Below, one piece after another: positions 54,466-63,501 of a stretch of 64,000 nt of DNA. The first letter of the stretch is position 1, and each line of letters begins with the position of its first letter. The stretch is taken from contig JAPOWR010000001.1 of assembly GCA_026707545.1 (NCBI GenBank), positions 2,447,778-2,511,777 of the forward strand, in the 5' to 3' direction. Source of the stretch: Acidobacteriota bacterium. GTDB taxonomy: Bacteria; Acidobacteriota; Thermoanaerobaculia; Multivoradales; Multivoraceae. The translations under genes were made by a program, and so were the position numbers. The notes under the pieces are model-generated. The model was given only the letters and a program-made list of their open reading frames with translations. It searched no databases and was not told where the DNA came from.

Positions 54466-56097
54466 CTACGGTGAGTAGTAGGTCGGCGACCCGGGACCGA
54501 CCGGCAAACCCAGGGCGAACACCCAGAGGTAGAACAGCGAGATCCAACCGATCAGGTAGGTGATCGAGTACGGAATCATCGTCGCGATCAGGGTGCCGAT
54601 TCCGAGTTTCCGGTCGTACCGCATCGCCACCGCCAGGATGAGCCCGAAGTAGCTCATCATCGGCGTGATGATGTTCGTCGTCGAGTCGCCGATCCGGTAC
54701 GCCGCCTGGATCACCTCCGGGCTGTAGCCGACCGTCATCAGCATGGGAACGAAGATGGGCGCCGTCACCGCCCACTGGGCCGACGCGCTGCCGAGCATCA
54801 AGTTGACGAAGCAGCACATCAGGATGAACGGCACGAACACGATCGGCCCGGTCAGGTCGAACCGGGTCAGCAAGTCGGCACCGACGACCGCGGTAATCGT
54901 CCCCAGGTTCGTCCAGTTGAAGAAGGAGACGAACTGGGCGGCGAAGAAGACGAGCACCAGGTAGGGGCCGAGAGAACTCATCGAGCGGCCCATGCCGTCG
55001 ATCACGTCGCGGTCGTTCCTGAGCGAACCGGTGGTGCGGCCGTAGACGATCGAAGGCACGATGAAGAAGACGAAGATCAGGGACACCACGCTGCGCAGCA
55101 TCGGCCGCAGATCGTCGATCAGGAGCGCGTTCGCCGCCGGATCGCGGAACCAGCCGTTCTCCGGCAGGGCGAGCAGGGCCAGCCCGCCGAGCATGACCAG
55201 CACGGTCACCCCCGCCAGTTTCAGCCCCCGCTTCTCCTCCTTCGACAGCGTCTTCAGGCCCTCCTCCGGGTCTTCCAGGTCGTCCGCCGCCCGCCCCGGA
55301 TCGAAGACGCCCAGCTTGGGCTCGACGATCCGGGTCGTCACCAGGGTGCCGATCGCCGTGATCATGAAGGTGCTGACGAACATGAACAGGTAGTTGGCGG
55401 TCGCCGGGATCTCGTTGGCCGCACCGGGCGCGTAGGAGGGATCGATGATGCGCGCCGCTTCGGTCGTGATCCCGGCGAGCAGCGGGTCGACGGTGCCGAT
55501 CAGCACGTTCGCCGAGTAACCCCCCGAAACGCCGGCGAACGCCGCGGCCAGCCCGGCCAGGGGATGACGGCCGACCGCGCGGAACACGACCGCCGCCAGT
55601 GGGATCAACACGACGTAGCCCATCTCGGACGCCGTATTGGAAACGACCGACGCGAACACCACGACCGCGGTCAGCAGGTTTCGCGGAGCGCCCAGGACCA
55701 GCGCCCGAAGCAGGGCCCCGAGAAGACCCGACCGCTCGGCCACGCCGACCCCGAGCAGGGCGACCAGAACCGTACCCAGCGGTGCGAAACCCGTGAAGTT
55801 CGTCACGAGGTTCATGGCGATCCGCCGCATCCCCTCCGGGTTCATCAGGCTGACCGCGCGGATCATCCCGTCTTCGGAGCGGCCCGAGACACCGGCCGGC
55901 CGCGGGTCGGCCACCTTCCAGTCGAGTACTTCCGCCATGCCCGAAACCAGCAGGATGAGCAGCGCCAGCACCGCGAACAGCGTCACCGGGTGCGGCAAGA
56001 GGTTGCCGAGGAACTCGACTACGTTCAGGAACCGCGTGAACAGACCGGGGCCGCGTCCTCCCCGCCTGCGGCGCTTTCGATTGGCGGATTCAGACAT
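54466..56097 (-). CDS. AbgT family transporter (copy 2)
   Basis: A 543-residue transporter. The basic N-terminus (MSESANRKRRRRGGRG) precedes about 11-12 helices. Shared AbgT segments are NFTGFAPLGTVLVALLGVGVAERSG, SVVSNTASEMGYVVLIPLAAVVFRAVGRHPLAGLAAAFAGVSGGYSANV and GSASAQWAVTAPIFVPMLMTVGYSPEVIQAAYRIGDSTTNIITPMMSYF. It differs from copy 1 in a larger extracytoplasmic loop near the N-terminus (WKVADPRPAGVSGRSEDGM) and an extra loop between helices 7 and 8. Folate-precursor-like or amidated aromatic substrates are typical of the family. It is transcribed from the same strand as the PhoD-like gene, 28 bp after that gene's stop. Confidence 0.92.
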   Translation of the reverse strand: MSESANRKRRRRGGRGPGLFTRFLNVVEFLGNLLPHPVTLFAVLALLILLVSGMAEVLDWKVADPRPAGVSGRSEDGMIRAVSLMNPEGMRRIAMNLVTNFTGFAPLGTVLVALLGVGVAERSGLLGALLRALVLGAPRNLLTAVVVFASVVSNTASEMGYVVLIPLAAVVFRAVGRHPLAGLAAAFAGVSGGYSANVLIGTVDPLLAGITTEAARIIDPSYAPGAANEIPATANYLFMFVSTFMITAIGTLVTTRIVEPKLGVFDPGRAADDLEDPEEGLKTLSKEEKRGLKLAGVTVLVMLGGLALLALPENGWFRDPAANALLIDDLRPMLRSVVSLIFVFFIVPSIVYGRTTGSLRNDRDVIDGMGRSMSSLGPYLVLVFFAAQFVSFFNWTNLGTITAVVGADLLTRFDLTGPIVFVPFILMCCFVNLMLGSASAQWAVTAPIFVPMLMTVGYSPEVIQAAYRIGDSTTNIITPMMSYFGLILAVAMRYDRKLGIGTLIATMIPYSITYLIGWISLFYLWVFALGLPVGPGSPTYYSP

Positions 56098-56125
56098 CCG
56101 CGGAACAGTAGCGGACCAACCCGGC

Positions 56126-57766
56126 TCAGCCTCGCCGGATAGCGGCCGTGTGGTAGGGATCGAGGTCGTCGATCGCCGATTCGGGCTCCCCGGTCTTCCA
56201 CGCGAAGAGCCGCACGGTGACCTCCGACGGCGTCACGTCGAAGAGCGCGAAACCGTTCTTCTCGAAGGTCTCGCCGCGCACGTCCTGAACCACCGCCGTG
56301 GCAGCCATGGGCGGCGTCCCCCGCGCCGCCGACGGCCAGCCCGTCAGTGTGCCCAGCGGACCGGTCAGCACGGCATGAACCGGGTTGGCTGAGAGATCCA
56401 TGCCGCCGCTCCGCTCGAGGACGGAGTGGCCGATCGCATGCAGGTCGCCCGAGAGCACGATGCCGGCCCGCTGCGGGTGGGACGTCAGCGACTCCAGCAG
56501 GCGCTGATGCTGCCTCCACCAGCCCTCCTGCCAGAAGTACTTCTCGCGCTCCGTCGTCAGCCGGAAGTTGCTGCCGGCAAAATCGCCGATGCGCGAGACG
56601 GTGGCACCGCCGTCGTCGAGATCGGCGACATCCGGATACCACTCGCGCCACTTCCCGGCCGACCAGCCGAACGGGTGCGACGGAACGTGGAACAACTGCG
56701 CGACGGCCTGGTCCCGCGTGCGCTGGTGCAGCCAGTGTTCCGTCTCCGGCGGCACCAGGCCGGCATGGACGCCCTTGAGCGACAGGTAGCGGGCACAGTC
56801 GTAGATCAGGACCTCGGCCAGCCGGCCGTACCGGAACGTGCCGAAGGCCTCGGAGATCCCGGGCTCCCGGTCGCCGGCGCCCGTACCGGACATTGCAACC
56901 GGCCGTTCCACATCCGGCAGGAACTCCGGCAGGTAGGCGTTGCGGGTGAATCGGGCGAACTCGACCTGGTAGCGGTCGGGCGGCAGAGTGACCATCTGCG
57001 GATCGGCATCGTCGTTCTCGTAGTAGTCGTGGTCGTCGCTCACGAAGTAGGAAGGCGTCGATCGCAACATGACGCCGTACAACTCGGCGACCTGCGGCCC
57101 GACCGCCGCCTTGAGCGAGGTCTCGTTGCTCGTTCCCAGCGCGGGCAGGCTCAGGTCGAGCCAGCCGATCCGTTCGTAGAGCTCGCGGGAACGCCGGCCC
57201 CGCTCCTCGCCCCGGTTGTAGAGCACCGTGCGCTGGTCCCAGTAGATGTGATCGCCGATCGCGATCAGCGCCCTCGGCCGGAACGAGAGGGCCCTGCGCA
57301 GGAGTCTCCGGCGAACCGCCAATGGCAGGAAGAAGCCCGACTCGGGGTGGCCGCCGGCGCAGGTGTAGGCGAGGAACCGGACCGACTCGGGCTGGGCCGA
57401 GGGCGACGGGAAGGTGCGGAGCGGCCACGGGTCGCACAGCGTCTCCCCGCCGCCAAGAAGCTGCAGGGTGTACTCCGTGTCCGGTTCCAGGCCGGGCGCG
57501 TCGAAGGAGAAGAAACGCCTCTCCGTGTCTGTGCTCCGGCCCGCGACCAGGCGGCCGCCGATGCGCAGCTCCGGCACGAAGTCGAGGGACTCGGCGAAGG
57601 AGCACTTGAGCGTCACCCGGTCGTGGTTGGCCGCCGGAATCAGATGCTGGAGCGGTCCCGCGCGCCAGCCGTCGTCCGCGATGGCCGGCGAACGATGGAG
57701 GCCTGCTCCAGTTGCCGCGGCTGCGGCGCTCGCGATGAAGCGTCTACGGGTCCAGGTCGACGTCAT
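56126..57766 (-). CDS. PhoD-like phosphodiesterase/alkaline phosphatase with Tat signal
   Basis: A 546-residue exported protein. ATG 57766 has GGAGG six bases upstream; the TTG at 57781 would add five residues. A twin-arginine signal (TWTRRRFIASAAAAATGAG) implies export of the folded, metal-loaded enzyme. The calcineurin-like metallophosphatase core has IAIGDHIYWDQ, SYFVSDDHDYYENDD and GIVLSGDLHAIGHS, giving the Asp, Asn/His and His ligands of a two-metal centre. An N-terminal fibronectin-like PhoD domain (LIPAANHDRVTLKCSFAESLD) precedes it. It should hydrolyse phosphate esters or diesters in the periplasm, probably for phosphate scavenging. The matrixin-like gene overlaps its 5' end by 23 bp and starts first, so the two are co-transcribed. 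Confidence 0.9.
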   Translation of the reverse strand: MTSTWTRRRFIASAAAAATGAGLHRSPAIADDGWRAGPLQHLIPAANHDRVTLKCSFAESLDFVPELRIGGRLVAGRSTDTERRFFSFDAPGLEPDTEYTLQLLGGGETLCDPWPLRTFPSPSAQPESVRFLAYTCAGGHPESGFFLPLAVRRRLLRRALSFRPRALIAIGDHIYWDQRTVLYNRGEERGRRSRELYERIGWLDLSLPALGTSNETSLKAAVGPQVAELYGVMLRSTPSYFVSDDHDYYENDDADPQMVTLPPDRYQVEFARFTRNAYLPEFLPDVERPVAMSGTGAGDREPGISEAFGTFRYGRLAEVLIYDCARYLSLKGVHAGLVPPETEHWLHQRTRDQAVAQLFHVPSHPFGWSAGKWREWYPDVADLDDGGATVSRIGDFAGSNFRLTTEREKYFWQEGWWRQHQRLLESLTSHPQRAGIVLSGDLHAIGHSVLERSGGMDLSANPVHAVLTGPLGTLTGWPSAARGTPPMAATAVVQDVRGETFEKNGFALFDVTPSEVTVRLFAWKTGEPESAIDDLDPYHTAAIRRG

Positions 57767-58445
57767 GGTCGGGTCCTCCAAGAAAGTTGCGCAACCGCTC
57801 GCGGTCGAGGTCGGTCAGCGGCAGGAATCGCGGTTGGCTGTCGCTCCTCGCCGACGTGTCGCAGGGCTGGCACATCAGCACGCCCGGCTCCCGCAGGTGC
57901 TTCAGCCCGAGAACGTGGCCGAGTTCGTGCGCGATCACGTTACGCACGACATTGTCGCGCTCGTCGCCCGCGGGAATGGCGACGAGATAGCGGCCATCGT
58001 CGCCGTAGGGCCAGGCCAAGGGCATGAGATTCTGGGCCGAGAGCAGCACGACGACCTCCGCGTCGACCCGGAAGAGCGCTTCCGGCGGCGCCGGACCCGG
58101 ATCGGACGAGTGCAGGCGCCCGGCCAGCTGCGAGAGCTGGTGGGCGTAGTTCTCGAAGGGCCGCAGTCCTACCGGCGGAGTCTCGTGTCCCGGCTCCGAA
58201 AACGGTGCGGCCAGTCCCAGATCCGACACCGCCGCGTTCCAAAACGAGACGGCATCATCCACCATCGCGACCCGCTCGTCATCGACGTCGTCGACCAGCA
58301 CGGCGACGCGCCTGGGCTCGTCGATCGCCGGCTCCGAAGCGGTCGCAACTGGCAGAATGCCCAGCGCAAGAAGCAGAGGAGCAACACGGCTGCTCGCGCC
58401 GGCCAGGAAGGCACCAGGCCGCACCCTCCCGGAGAAAGTCATCAT
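57744..58445 (-). CDS. Matrixin-like secreted zinc metalloprotease
   Basis: A 233-residue protein. ATG 58445 (MMTFSGRVRPGAF) is followed by a signal segment (RVAPLLLALGILPVATASEP). The zinc motif is H173-E-L-G-H177-V-L-G-L-K-H183, with M191 shortly after as the Met-turn, as in matrixins and astacin-type metzincins. LSAQNLMPLAWPYGDDGRYLVAIPAG is the substrate-strand region. Residues 196-225 end in charged sequence. The exact start is open: the frame extends upstream, and ATGs at 58442, 58445 and 58463 region are possible without a good ribosome site. Its start codon overlaps that of the divergent CocE-like gene, so any promoter lies inside one of the coding regions. Confidence 0.75.
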   Translation of the reverse strand: MMTFSGRVRPGAFLAGASSRVAPLLLALGILPVATASEPAIDEPRRVAVLVDDVDDERVAMVDDAVSFWNAAVSDLGLAAPFSEPGHETPPVGLRPFENYAHQLSQLAGRLHSSDPGPAPPEALFRVDAEVVVLLSAQNLMPLAWPYGDDGRYLVAIPAGDERDNVVRNVIAHELGHVLGLKHLREPGVLMCQPCDTSARSDSQPRFLPLTDLDRERLRNFLGGPDHDVDLDP

Positions 58446-60357
58446 GCGCCACATTCGAACGTTCATCAGGCTGCTGCCGGCTGTTGTCTCCCTCGCCCTG
58501 GTCGCTTCCCCGGTCCTCGGCCAGATCCACCGGACGCCGGACCCGGTGCGCCGGGCCGACCTCCACCGCCTGGCTGAAGTCGATCGGATGGTCATGGTAC
58601 CGATGCGCGACGGCGTCCGCCTCGCCACCGAAATCTACCGGCCGCGCGATGCCCAGGGTCCCGTGCCGGCGATCTTCTGGCGTACGCCCTACAACTTCAG
58701 TCCACTGCCGCCGCCCAACCTGGAGCGACCGAGCGCGCTGCTCAAGTTCGGACTCGACGCGGTGGAGCGCGGATACGCCTTCGTCGTCCAGAACGAGCGC
58801 GGCAAGTTCTTCTCGGAGGGCGATTGGGAGATCCTCGGCAAGCCTCGTACCGACGGCTACGACGCGCTGACCTGGATCGCCGATCAGCCGTGGTCCAACG
58901 GCAAGGTCGCAACGCTCGGATGCTCGTCGACCGCGGAATGGCAGATGGGCCTGGCGGCGATGCGGCATCCCGCCCATGCCGCCGCCGTGCCGATGGGCCA
59001 GGGCGCTGGCATCGGCCGCATGGGGCCGTTCTACGAGCAGGGGAACTTCTACCGCGGCGGCGCGCTCCAGCTTCCGATGGCCGTCTGGCTCTTCGGCGAA
59101 CAAAACACCCAGCGCCCGACCTTCCCGCCGGAAACCAGCCGCGAGGACCTGGAGCGGCTCGCGACCTACTTCGATCTCGCGGCGAAGATGCCCCAGGTCG
59201 ACTGGAAGCAGGCGCTCTGGCATCTCCCCATCCAGACGATCATGGAGTCCGTCGGCGGGCCGAAGGGGATCTTCGGCGAGTTCGCGGCCCGCACTCCGGA
59301 CGACGCGGGCTGGTACGAGGGCGGCCTCTACCACGACGACGAACCGTTCGGCGTGCCGGCGCTCTGGGCCAACTCCTGGTACGACCTGTCCGTATCGCCG
59401 AACCTGGCGCTCTACGAGCACGTTCGCGCCAACGCCGACGAAGAAGTCCGCCAGCACCAGTACATGGTCATCGCGCCCAGCCTGCACTGCAACATGTACC
59501 GCCTGACGAACCCGCTGATCGTCGGCGAACGGAACTTCGGCGACACGGACTTCGGCTTCGACGAGATGCTCTGGAGCTTCCTCGATCGCTTCACGAAGCC
59601 GGAGGCGAACGGCTTCGAAGACCGCTACGCCAAGGTCCGTTACTTCCTGATGGGCGAGGACGGCTGGCAGAACGCAGAGGACTGGCCGCCCGCCGAAGTC
59701 GAGCCGATGACCCTCTACCTCGGCAGCGCCGGCAACGCGAACAGCGCTGCCGGCGACGGCAGGCTGACGGCGGACACCGGCGGTGACAGGGACGACGCCG
59801 ACCGGTTCGTCTACGACCCGGGCTCGCCGGTGCCGACCCACGGCGGCGCCTTCTGTTGCATGGGCGAGTACGAGCCCGGCTCGTTCGATCAACGCTCGGT
59901 CGAGGCCCGCACCGACGTGCTCGTCTACACCACGGAGCCGTTTGACGAGCCGCTGGCCGTCGTCGGATCGATCGACGTCGTCCTGCACGTCTCGTCCGAC
60001 GCGCCCGACACCGACTTCACGGTCAAGCTGATCGATGTGCATCCAGACGGCCGCGCCTTCAACCTGGACGACACGATCCTGCGCATGCGCTACCGCGAGG
60101 GCTTCGACCGCGACGTCCGCATGGAAGCCGGAGAGGTCTATGAGGTGAGACTCGGGCCGCTCGCCACCGCCAACGTCTTCGGCGCCGGACACCGCCTGCG
60201 GATCGAGATCTCGAGCAGCAACTTCCCGCGCTACGACCGCAACCTGAACACGGGCGGCAACAACTACGACGAGAGCGAGTGGCGGGTGGCCCGAAACGCG
60301 GTCCACCACTCCGCGGAGCATCCGTCCCGCATCGTGCTCCCGGTGCTCGACCGCTAG
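58444..60357 (+). CDS. Exported CocE/NonD family hydrolase (X-Pro dipeptidase-like)
   Basis: A 637-residue protein. ATG 58444 has GGAG at 58431-58434. A signal segment (LLPAVVSLALVASPVLGQ) precedes the alpha/beta-hydrolase domain: VMVPMRDGVRLATEIYRPRD, FWRTPYNFSPLP, and the nucleophile elbow ATLGCSSTAEWQM with S161. GTPE-type loops are replaced; PALWANSWYDL and APSLHCNM provide the later Asp and His region. The C-terminal jelly-roll (LAVVGSIDVVLHVSSDAPDTDFTVKLIDVHPDG, about 440-630) is the X-Pro dipeptidyl-peptidase C-terminal domain. Possible substrates are peptides with proline or small esters. It is convergent with the sulfatase gene, with hairpin repeat copy F between. Confidence 0.88.
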   Translation: MRHIRTFIRLLPAVVSLALVASPVLGQIHRTPDPVRRADLHRLAEVDRMVMVPMRDGVRLATEIYRPRDAQGPVPAIFWRTPYNFSPLPPPNLERPSALLKFGLDAVERGYAFVVQNERGKFFSEGDWEILGKPRTDGYDALTWIADQPWSNGKVATLGCSSTAEWQMGLAAMRHPAHAAAVPMGQGAGIGRMGPFYEQGNFYRGGALQLPMAVWLFGEQNTQRPTFPPETSREDLERLATYFDLAAKMPQVDWKQALWHLPIQTIMESVGGPKGIFGEFAARTPDDAGWYEGGLYHDDEPFGVPALWANSWYDLSVSPNLALYEHVRANADEEVRQHQYMVIAPSLHCNMYRLTNPLIVGERNFGDTDFGFDEMLWSFLDRFTKPEANGFEDRYAKVRYFLMGEDGWQNAEDWPPAEVEPMTLYLGSAGNANSAAGDGRLTADTGGDRDDADRFVYDPGSPVPTHGGAFCCMGEYEPGSFDQRSVEARTDVLVYTTEPFDEPLAVVGSIDVVLHVSSDAPDTDFTVKLIDVHPDGRAFNLDDTILRMRYREGFDRDVRMEAGEVYEVRLGPLATANVFGAGHRLRIEISSSNFPRYDRNLNTGGNNYDESEWRVARNAVHHSAEHPSRIVLPVLDR

Positions 60358-60371
60358 GTACGACAGCGCCT

Positions 60372-60424
60372 ACTGGGTGCGCCGGCGTGCCATCCGCCGG
60401 CATCCGCCGAAGGCGGAATCCGCC
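60372..60424 (-). repeat. Dispersed hairpin repeat, copy F (reverse orientation)
   Basis: Read on the minus strand: CCGCC-TTC-GGCGG, then GCCGGCG and CGCCGGC around a seven-base loop, then GCACCCAGT. It fills the gap between the converging CocE-like and sulfatase genes and may help end both transcripts. Confidence 0.8.
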
Positions 60425-60431
60425 AACGACG

Positions 60432-61829
60432 CTATGGCTCCAGCGGCGGCACGTTCTGACTGAACTTCACGCCGCTGATGCGGTCCGTGTTGTCAGCGCG
60501 TCGCCTCCGACTCGGTGGGAAGTCCTCCGTCTCCTTGATCCAGGCATCGAGGACCCGGCTCAACTGCCGGGCAATCTGCTCCACCTCCGGCCGGCCCGCG
60601 AGGTTGACCAGTTCGTGCGGATCCTCCTCCAGATCGTAGATCTCGATCACCGGCCGCGGCGCCTCGAACAGACGGGCCTGACCAGCCGTCAAGGTCCCGG
60701 CGGCACGGTGCGCCGTCAGGCTGTACCAGGAGGGGCTGCGCGAGGCGTCGGCCGGTGTGCAGAGCGGCAGTTCCGTGTAGGCGTTGCGAATCAGCTTGTA
60801 GCGCACACCCCGCACTGCTCGAATGTGCTCGTCGCAGTTGTGCCAGTTGCGCTCCGCGAACACGTACTCGCGCCCCGGCGCGGTCTGGTCCGTCAAGGCG
60901 TCGGCGAAGCTCGAACCGTGGAAGCTCCCAGGTGTCTCCGCCCCGGCCGCCTCGAGCAACGTCGGAGCGAGATCGATCATGCTGGCGAGCCCCGCATAGC
61001 GGACGCCCGAGGGCGTCACGCCAGGCCACGAGACGATGAGCGGAGTGCGGATCCCGGCGTCGTACGCGGTCGCCTTGGCGCGCGGAAACGGCGCCCCGTT
61101 GTCGCTCAGGAAAACGACCAGCGTGTTCTCGCGGAGCTTGCGCCGGTCCAGTTCGGCCAGCATCCGACCGATCTCGCCATCCATGCGGGCAATCTCGTCG
61201 TAGTACAGGGCCAGGTCGGCCCGCGTCGCGGTGTCGTCGACGAGGTACCGCGGCACGACGACTTCCGCCGGATCGTGGGGCGAATCGATGGCGCCGGCCG
61301 AGTACGGCCGGTGCGGGTCCCGGAAACCGACCCAGAGGAAGAACGGCCGCCCGGCCGCCTGCTCGAGAAACCCGGGCAGGCCCTCCGAGGTCTCCTCCGA
61401 GAACCAGTCGAACTGCCGCTCGCCCGCCGGACCGTAGTGCGTTTTGCGCATGTGGCCCGTGAAGTAGCCCACACGACCCAGCAGGCTCGGTAGCAGCTCG
61501 ACGTCTTCGGGCAGCGGGCTGTGCAGGTCTTCGGCGCCGGTTGCGTGCGGATAGCGGCCCGACAGGATGCTGATCCGCGACGGGCTGCAGGACGCCGTGG
61601 TCAGGAACGCGCTCTCGAACACCACGCCGGAGGCCGCCAAACCGTCCAGGTTCGGCGTCCGCACGGCGCGGTTGCCGTAGGCGCCGAAGTCCGACCAGCC
61701 GGCGTCGTCCGCGACGAAGACAACGATGTTCGGAGGCGCATCCACGCCGCGCGCGGGCGGGGCCGTCACCGTGGCCAAAAGGAGCCCCAGGCCCAGGTAT
61801 CCCGGGACCGAAGGCAACGAGCGGCGCAT
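60432..61829 (-). CDS. Exported single-domain sulfatase
   Basis: A 465-residue type I sulfatase with signal segment (GYLGLGLLLATVTAPPARG). Metal ligands lie in NIVVFVADDAGWSDFGAYG, the formylglycine site is C81-S-P-S-R in TTASCSPSRISILSGRYP, and later metal/substrate residues are in HMRKTHYGPAG, DPHRPYS and FLSDNGAPFPRAKATAYDAGIRTPLIV. The C-terminal block EIYDLEEDPHELVNLAGRPE is typical. It should remove sulfate from sulfated sugars or glycans in the periplasm. It belongs to the heparan-/iduronate-like sulfatase group by the DPHRPYS and GIRTPLIV motifs. WEGDTLVV paralogue 3 lies 26 bp upstream on the same strand. Confidence 0.92.
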   Translation of the reverse strand: MRRSLPSVPGYLGLGLLLATVTAPPARGVDAPPNIVVFVADDAGWSDFGAYGNRAVRTPNLDGLAASGVVFESAFLTTASCSPSRISILSGRYPHATGAEDLHSPLPEDVELLPSLLGRVGYFTGHMRKTHYGPAGERQFDWFSEETSEGLPGFLEQAAGRPFFLWVGFRDPHRPYSAGAIDSPHDPAEVVVPRYLVDDTATRADLALYYDEIARMDGEIGRMLAELDRRKLRENTLVVFLSDNGAPFPRAKATAYDAGIRTPLIVSWPGVTPSGVRYAGLASMIDLAPTLLEAAGAETPGSFHGSSFADALTDQTAPGREYVFAERNWHNCDEHIRAVRGVRYKLIRNAYTELPLCTPADASRSPSWYSLTAHRAAGTLTAGQARLFEAPRPVIEIYDLEEDPHELVNLAGRPEVEQIARQLSRVLDAWIKETEDFPPSRRRRADNTDRISGVKFSQNVPPLEP

Positions 61830-61855
61830 GGGCTCAGGCGGCCCGGGGTGTCGGA

Positions 61856-62944
61856 CTACTGGCCGCCACCAGCCGCGGCGATCGCGTCAGCCTCCAGCAG
61901 CCGGGCGCCGCGCATCACGTTGCCGAGCGCGTAGTTGCCCTCGTGGCAGGCGTACTCGAACACCTTGTTGGGCGTAGACCGCCAAACGTACTCGCCGCTC
62001 CAGGCCGTCTCCCAGACGTTCGGGTCCTCGACCGTGAAGCCGTAGAGCAGGTTGCCGTCCGGCAGGCGCTGGAAACGTTCGATCACATGCAGGTCCTTCG
62101 TAGCCGAGCCGAGGGCCGGTTCTTCGCCGAAGTTCGTCGTGTCGACGACCAGCGTGTCGCCTTCCCACCAGCCGATCGAGTCGCCCATCCACCGTCTTTC
62201 CGCAGCCGGCGCGTGCTCGCCGCCGATCCGCACGACGCGGGCATCGTGGACCATCTCGATCAGGATCATCACGTGGTTCCCGGTCTGCACGATCCGCTTG
62301 TGGTTGTTGTAGAGGGCCGGCAGCATCGGTGGACCGCCGGTCGAACTGAACCCGAGCAGGCAACGCTCCGGCAACGGCCGCTGTTCCATGTTGTCGTAGG
62401 GGCCGGAACCGTCCTCGTTCTCTTCCAGCCACCATGCGGTGCCGGTGTTCTTGTGACCGAACGCCGCGAACTGCGCCGCCGCCCGCGCCATGCCGGCAGG
62501 CGTCATCTCCGGATACTGGCCGTTCGGCGGGTCGGTGATGATCGAGGTCCGCCACTTGCCGTCGATCCTGATCACGTTGTCGCCGGGGTCCATGTAGAAG
62601 GCGTTGTAGCCGCCGCTGCCGCCCGATGCGACTTCGAGCCCCGGATCGAAGATCGGCGCCCCGCCGACCGGCGGTGCCTCGCGATTCGGATCGCTGGGCT
62701 TGAAGTCCGCCTCGTAGATCTCCGCCTTGCGCTGGGCGATCGCCGCCGCCTCTTCGTCCGTCAGGGTCAGCCGGTCGCCGAACTCCCGCGGCCGAGTCAA
62801 CGGCGTCAGAGTCGCTACGTTGTAGGCGCCGGAGAGGTCCGGCTTGCCGTCCGGCCGCCGCGGGACGTCGTCCTGGGCGGCAACGGCCACGGGGGCGGCC
62901 AAGAGAACCGCCAGGGTCAGGAGAAGAACAAGTTTAGGCTTCAT
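61856..62944 (-). CDS. Secreted WEGDTLVV-family protein, paralogue 3
   Basis: A 362-residue exported protein. ATG 62944 has GAGGAGGTG upstream and opens a signal peptide (LVLLLTLAVLLAAPVAVAA); the frame extends further but adds a non-signal prefix. Blocks: RRPDGKPDLSGAYNVATLTP, KWRTSIITDPPNGQYPE, ERCLLGFSSTGGPPMLPALYNN, NHVMILIEMVHDARVVRIG, GDSIGWWEGDTLVVDTTNF, FEYACHEGNYALGNVMRGARLLE. It is closest to paralogue 1, and also ends in a Gly/Ala tail. It lies 70 bp downstream of the DUF6152 gene in the minus-strand series with paralogue 4, and before the sulfatase gene. Confidence 0.84.
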   Translation of the reverse strand: MKPKLVLLLTLAVLLAAPVAVAAQDDVPRRPDGKPDLSGAYNVATLTPLTRPREFGDRLTLTDEEAAAIAQRKAEIYEADFKPSDPNREAPPVGGAPIFDPGLEVASGGSGGYNAFYMDPGDNVIRIDGKWRTSIITDPPNGQYPEMTPAGMARAAAQFAAFGHKNTGTAWWLEENEDGSGPYDNMEQRPLPERCLLGFSSTGGPPMLPALYNNHKRIVQTGNHVMILIEMVHDARVVRIGGEHAPAAERRWMGDSIGWWEGDTLVVDTTNFGEEPALGSATKDLHVIERFQRLPDGNLLYGFTVEDPNVWETAWSGEYVWRSTPNKVFEYACHEGNYALGNVMRGARLLEADAIAAAGGGQ

Positions 62945-63014
62945 CCGGCACCTCCTCGTACGCAGGTTGGACGTCAACGGTACCACCGGCACAGCGCCCC
63001 GGCGCTTGTGCCCG

Positions 63015-63473
63015 CTAGCCTTCACCCGACTCCCGGTTGTCGTACGGCGCGCCAGTGCCGGACGACCCCGCGAACAGCCTGCGACCGTCCGGCAGCGTCA
63101 CGTCACGCCCGTTCGCCCGCGGCGCTCCGTCGATCGCCTGGTAGCCCTCGACGAGAACCTCGGTGCCCGGAGCGACCGAGTTCTTCTTCCAGCCGCGCCG
63201 CACCAGAGCGCCCGGCGGGCCGCACTCGACCATCCAGGCCGTCACGGTGCCGTCCTCGTCGGTGACGTCGATGTGGATCCACGCGTGCGGGTTCACCCAC
63301 TCGACCTTCGTCACCTTGCCGCGCAGCCGGACAGGCTTCGTGGCGTCGAACTCGGCCGCGAAGGCGTGGTGCGCCGCGGCTGGCTCCGGCGGTACGAGAA
63401 GGACCAGGCTCAGAGCCAATGCAACGCCAAGAACCGACAGGGCGACGCGGGCGACGTACGGCTTCGTTCTCAT
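63015..63473 (-). CDS. DUF6152 family secreted protein
   Basis: A 152-residue protein. ATG 63473 has GGGAGGA upstream; GTG or ATG further up would give no better signal. The signal segment (VARVALSVLGVALALSLVLLVPPEPAAA) ends just before HHAFAAEFDATKPVRLRGKV and VEWVNPHAWIHIDVTDEDG, the two DUF6152 blocks. The predicted fold is a small beta-barrel; HHAFAAEFD looks like a possible metal site at the mature N-terminus. Its function is unknown. It lies between WEGDTLVV paralogues 4 and 3, a recurrent neighbour arrangement that suggests a joint role in the periplasm. Confidence 0.85.
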   Translation of the reverse strand: MRTKPYVARVALSVLGVALALSLVLLVPPEPAAAHHAFAAEFDATKPVRLRGKVTKVEWVNPHAWIHIDVTDEDGTVTAWMVECGPPGALVRRGWKKNSVAPGTEVLVEGYQAIDGAPRANGRDVTLPDGRRLFAGSSGTGAPYDNRESGEG

Positions 63474-63501
63474 GCTCACGGTCCTCCCGATGGACACTGC
63501 T

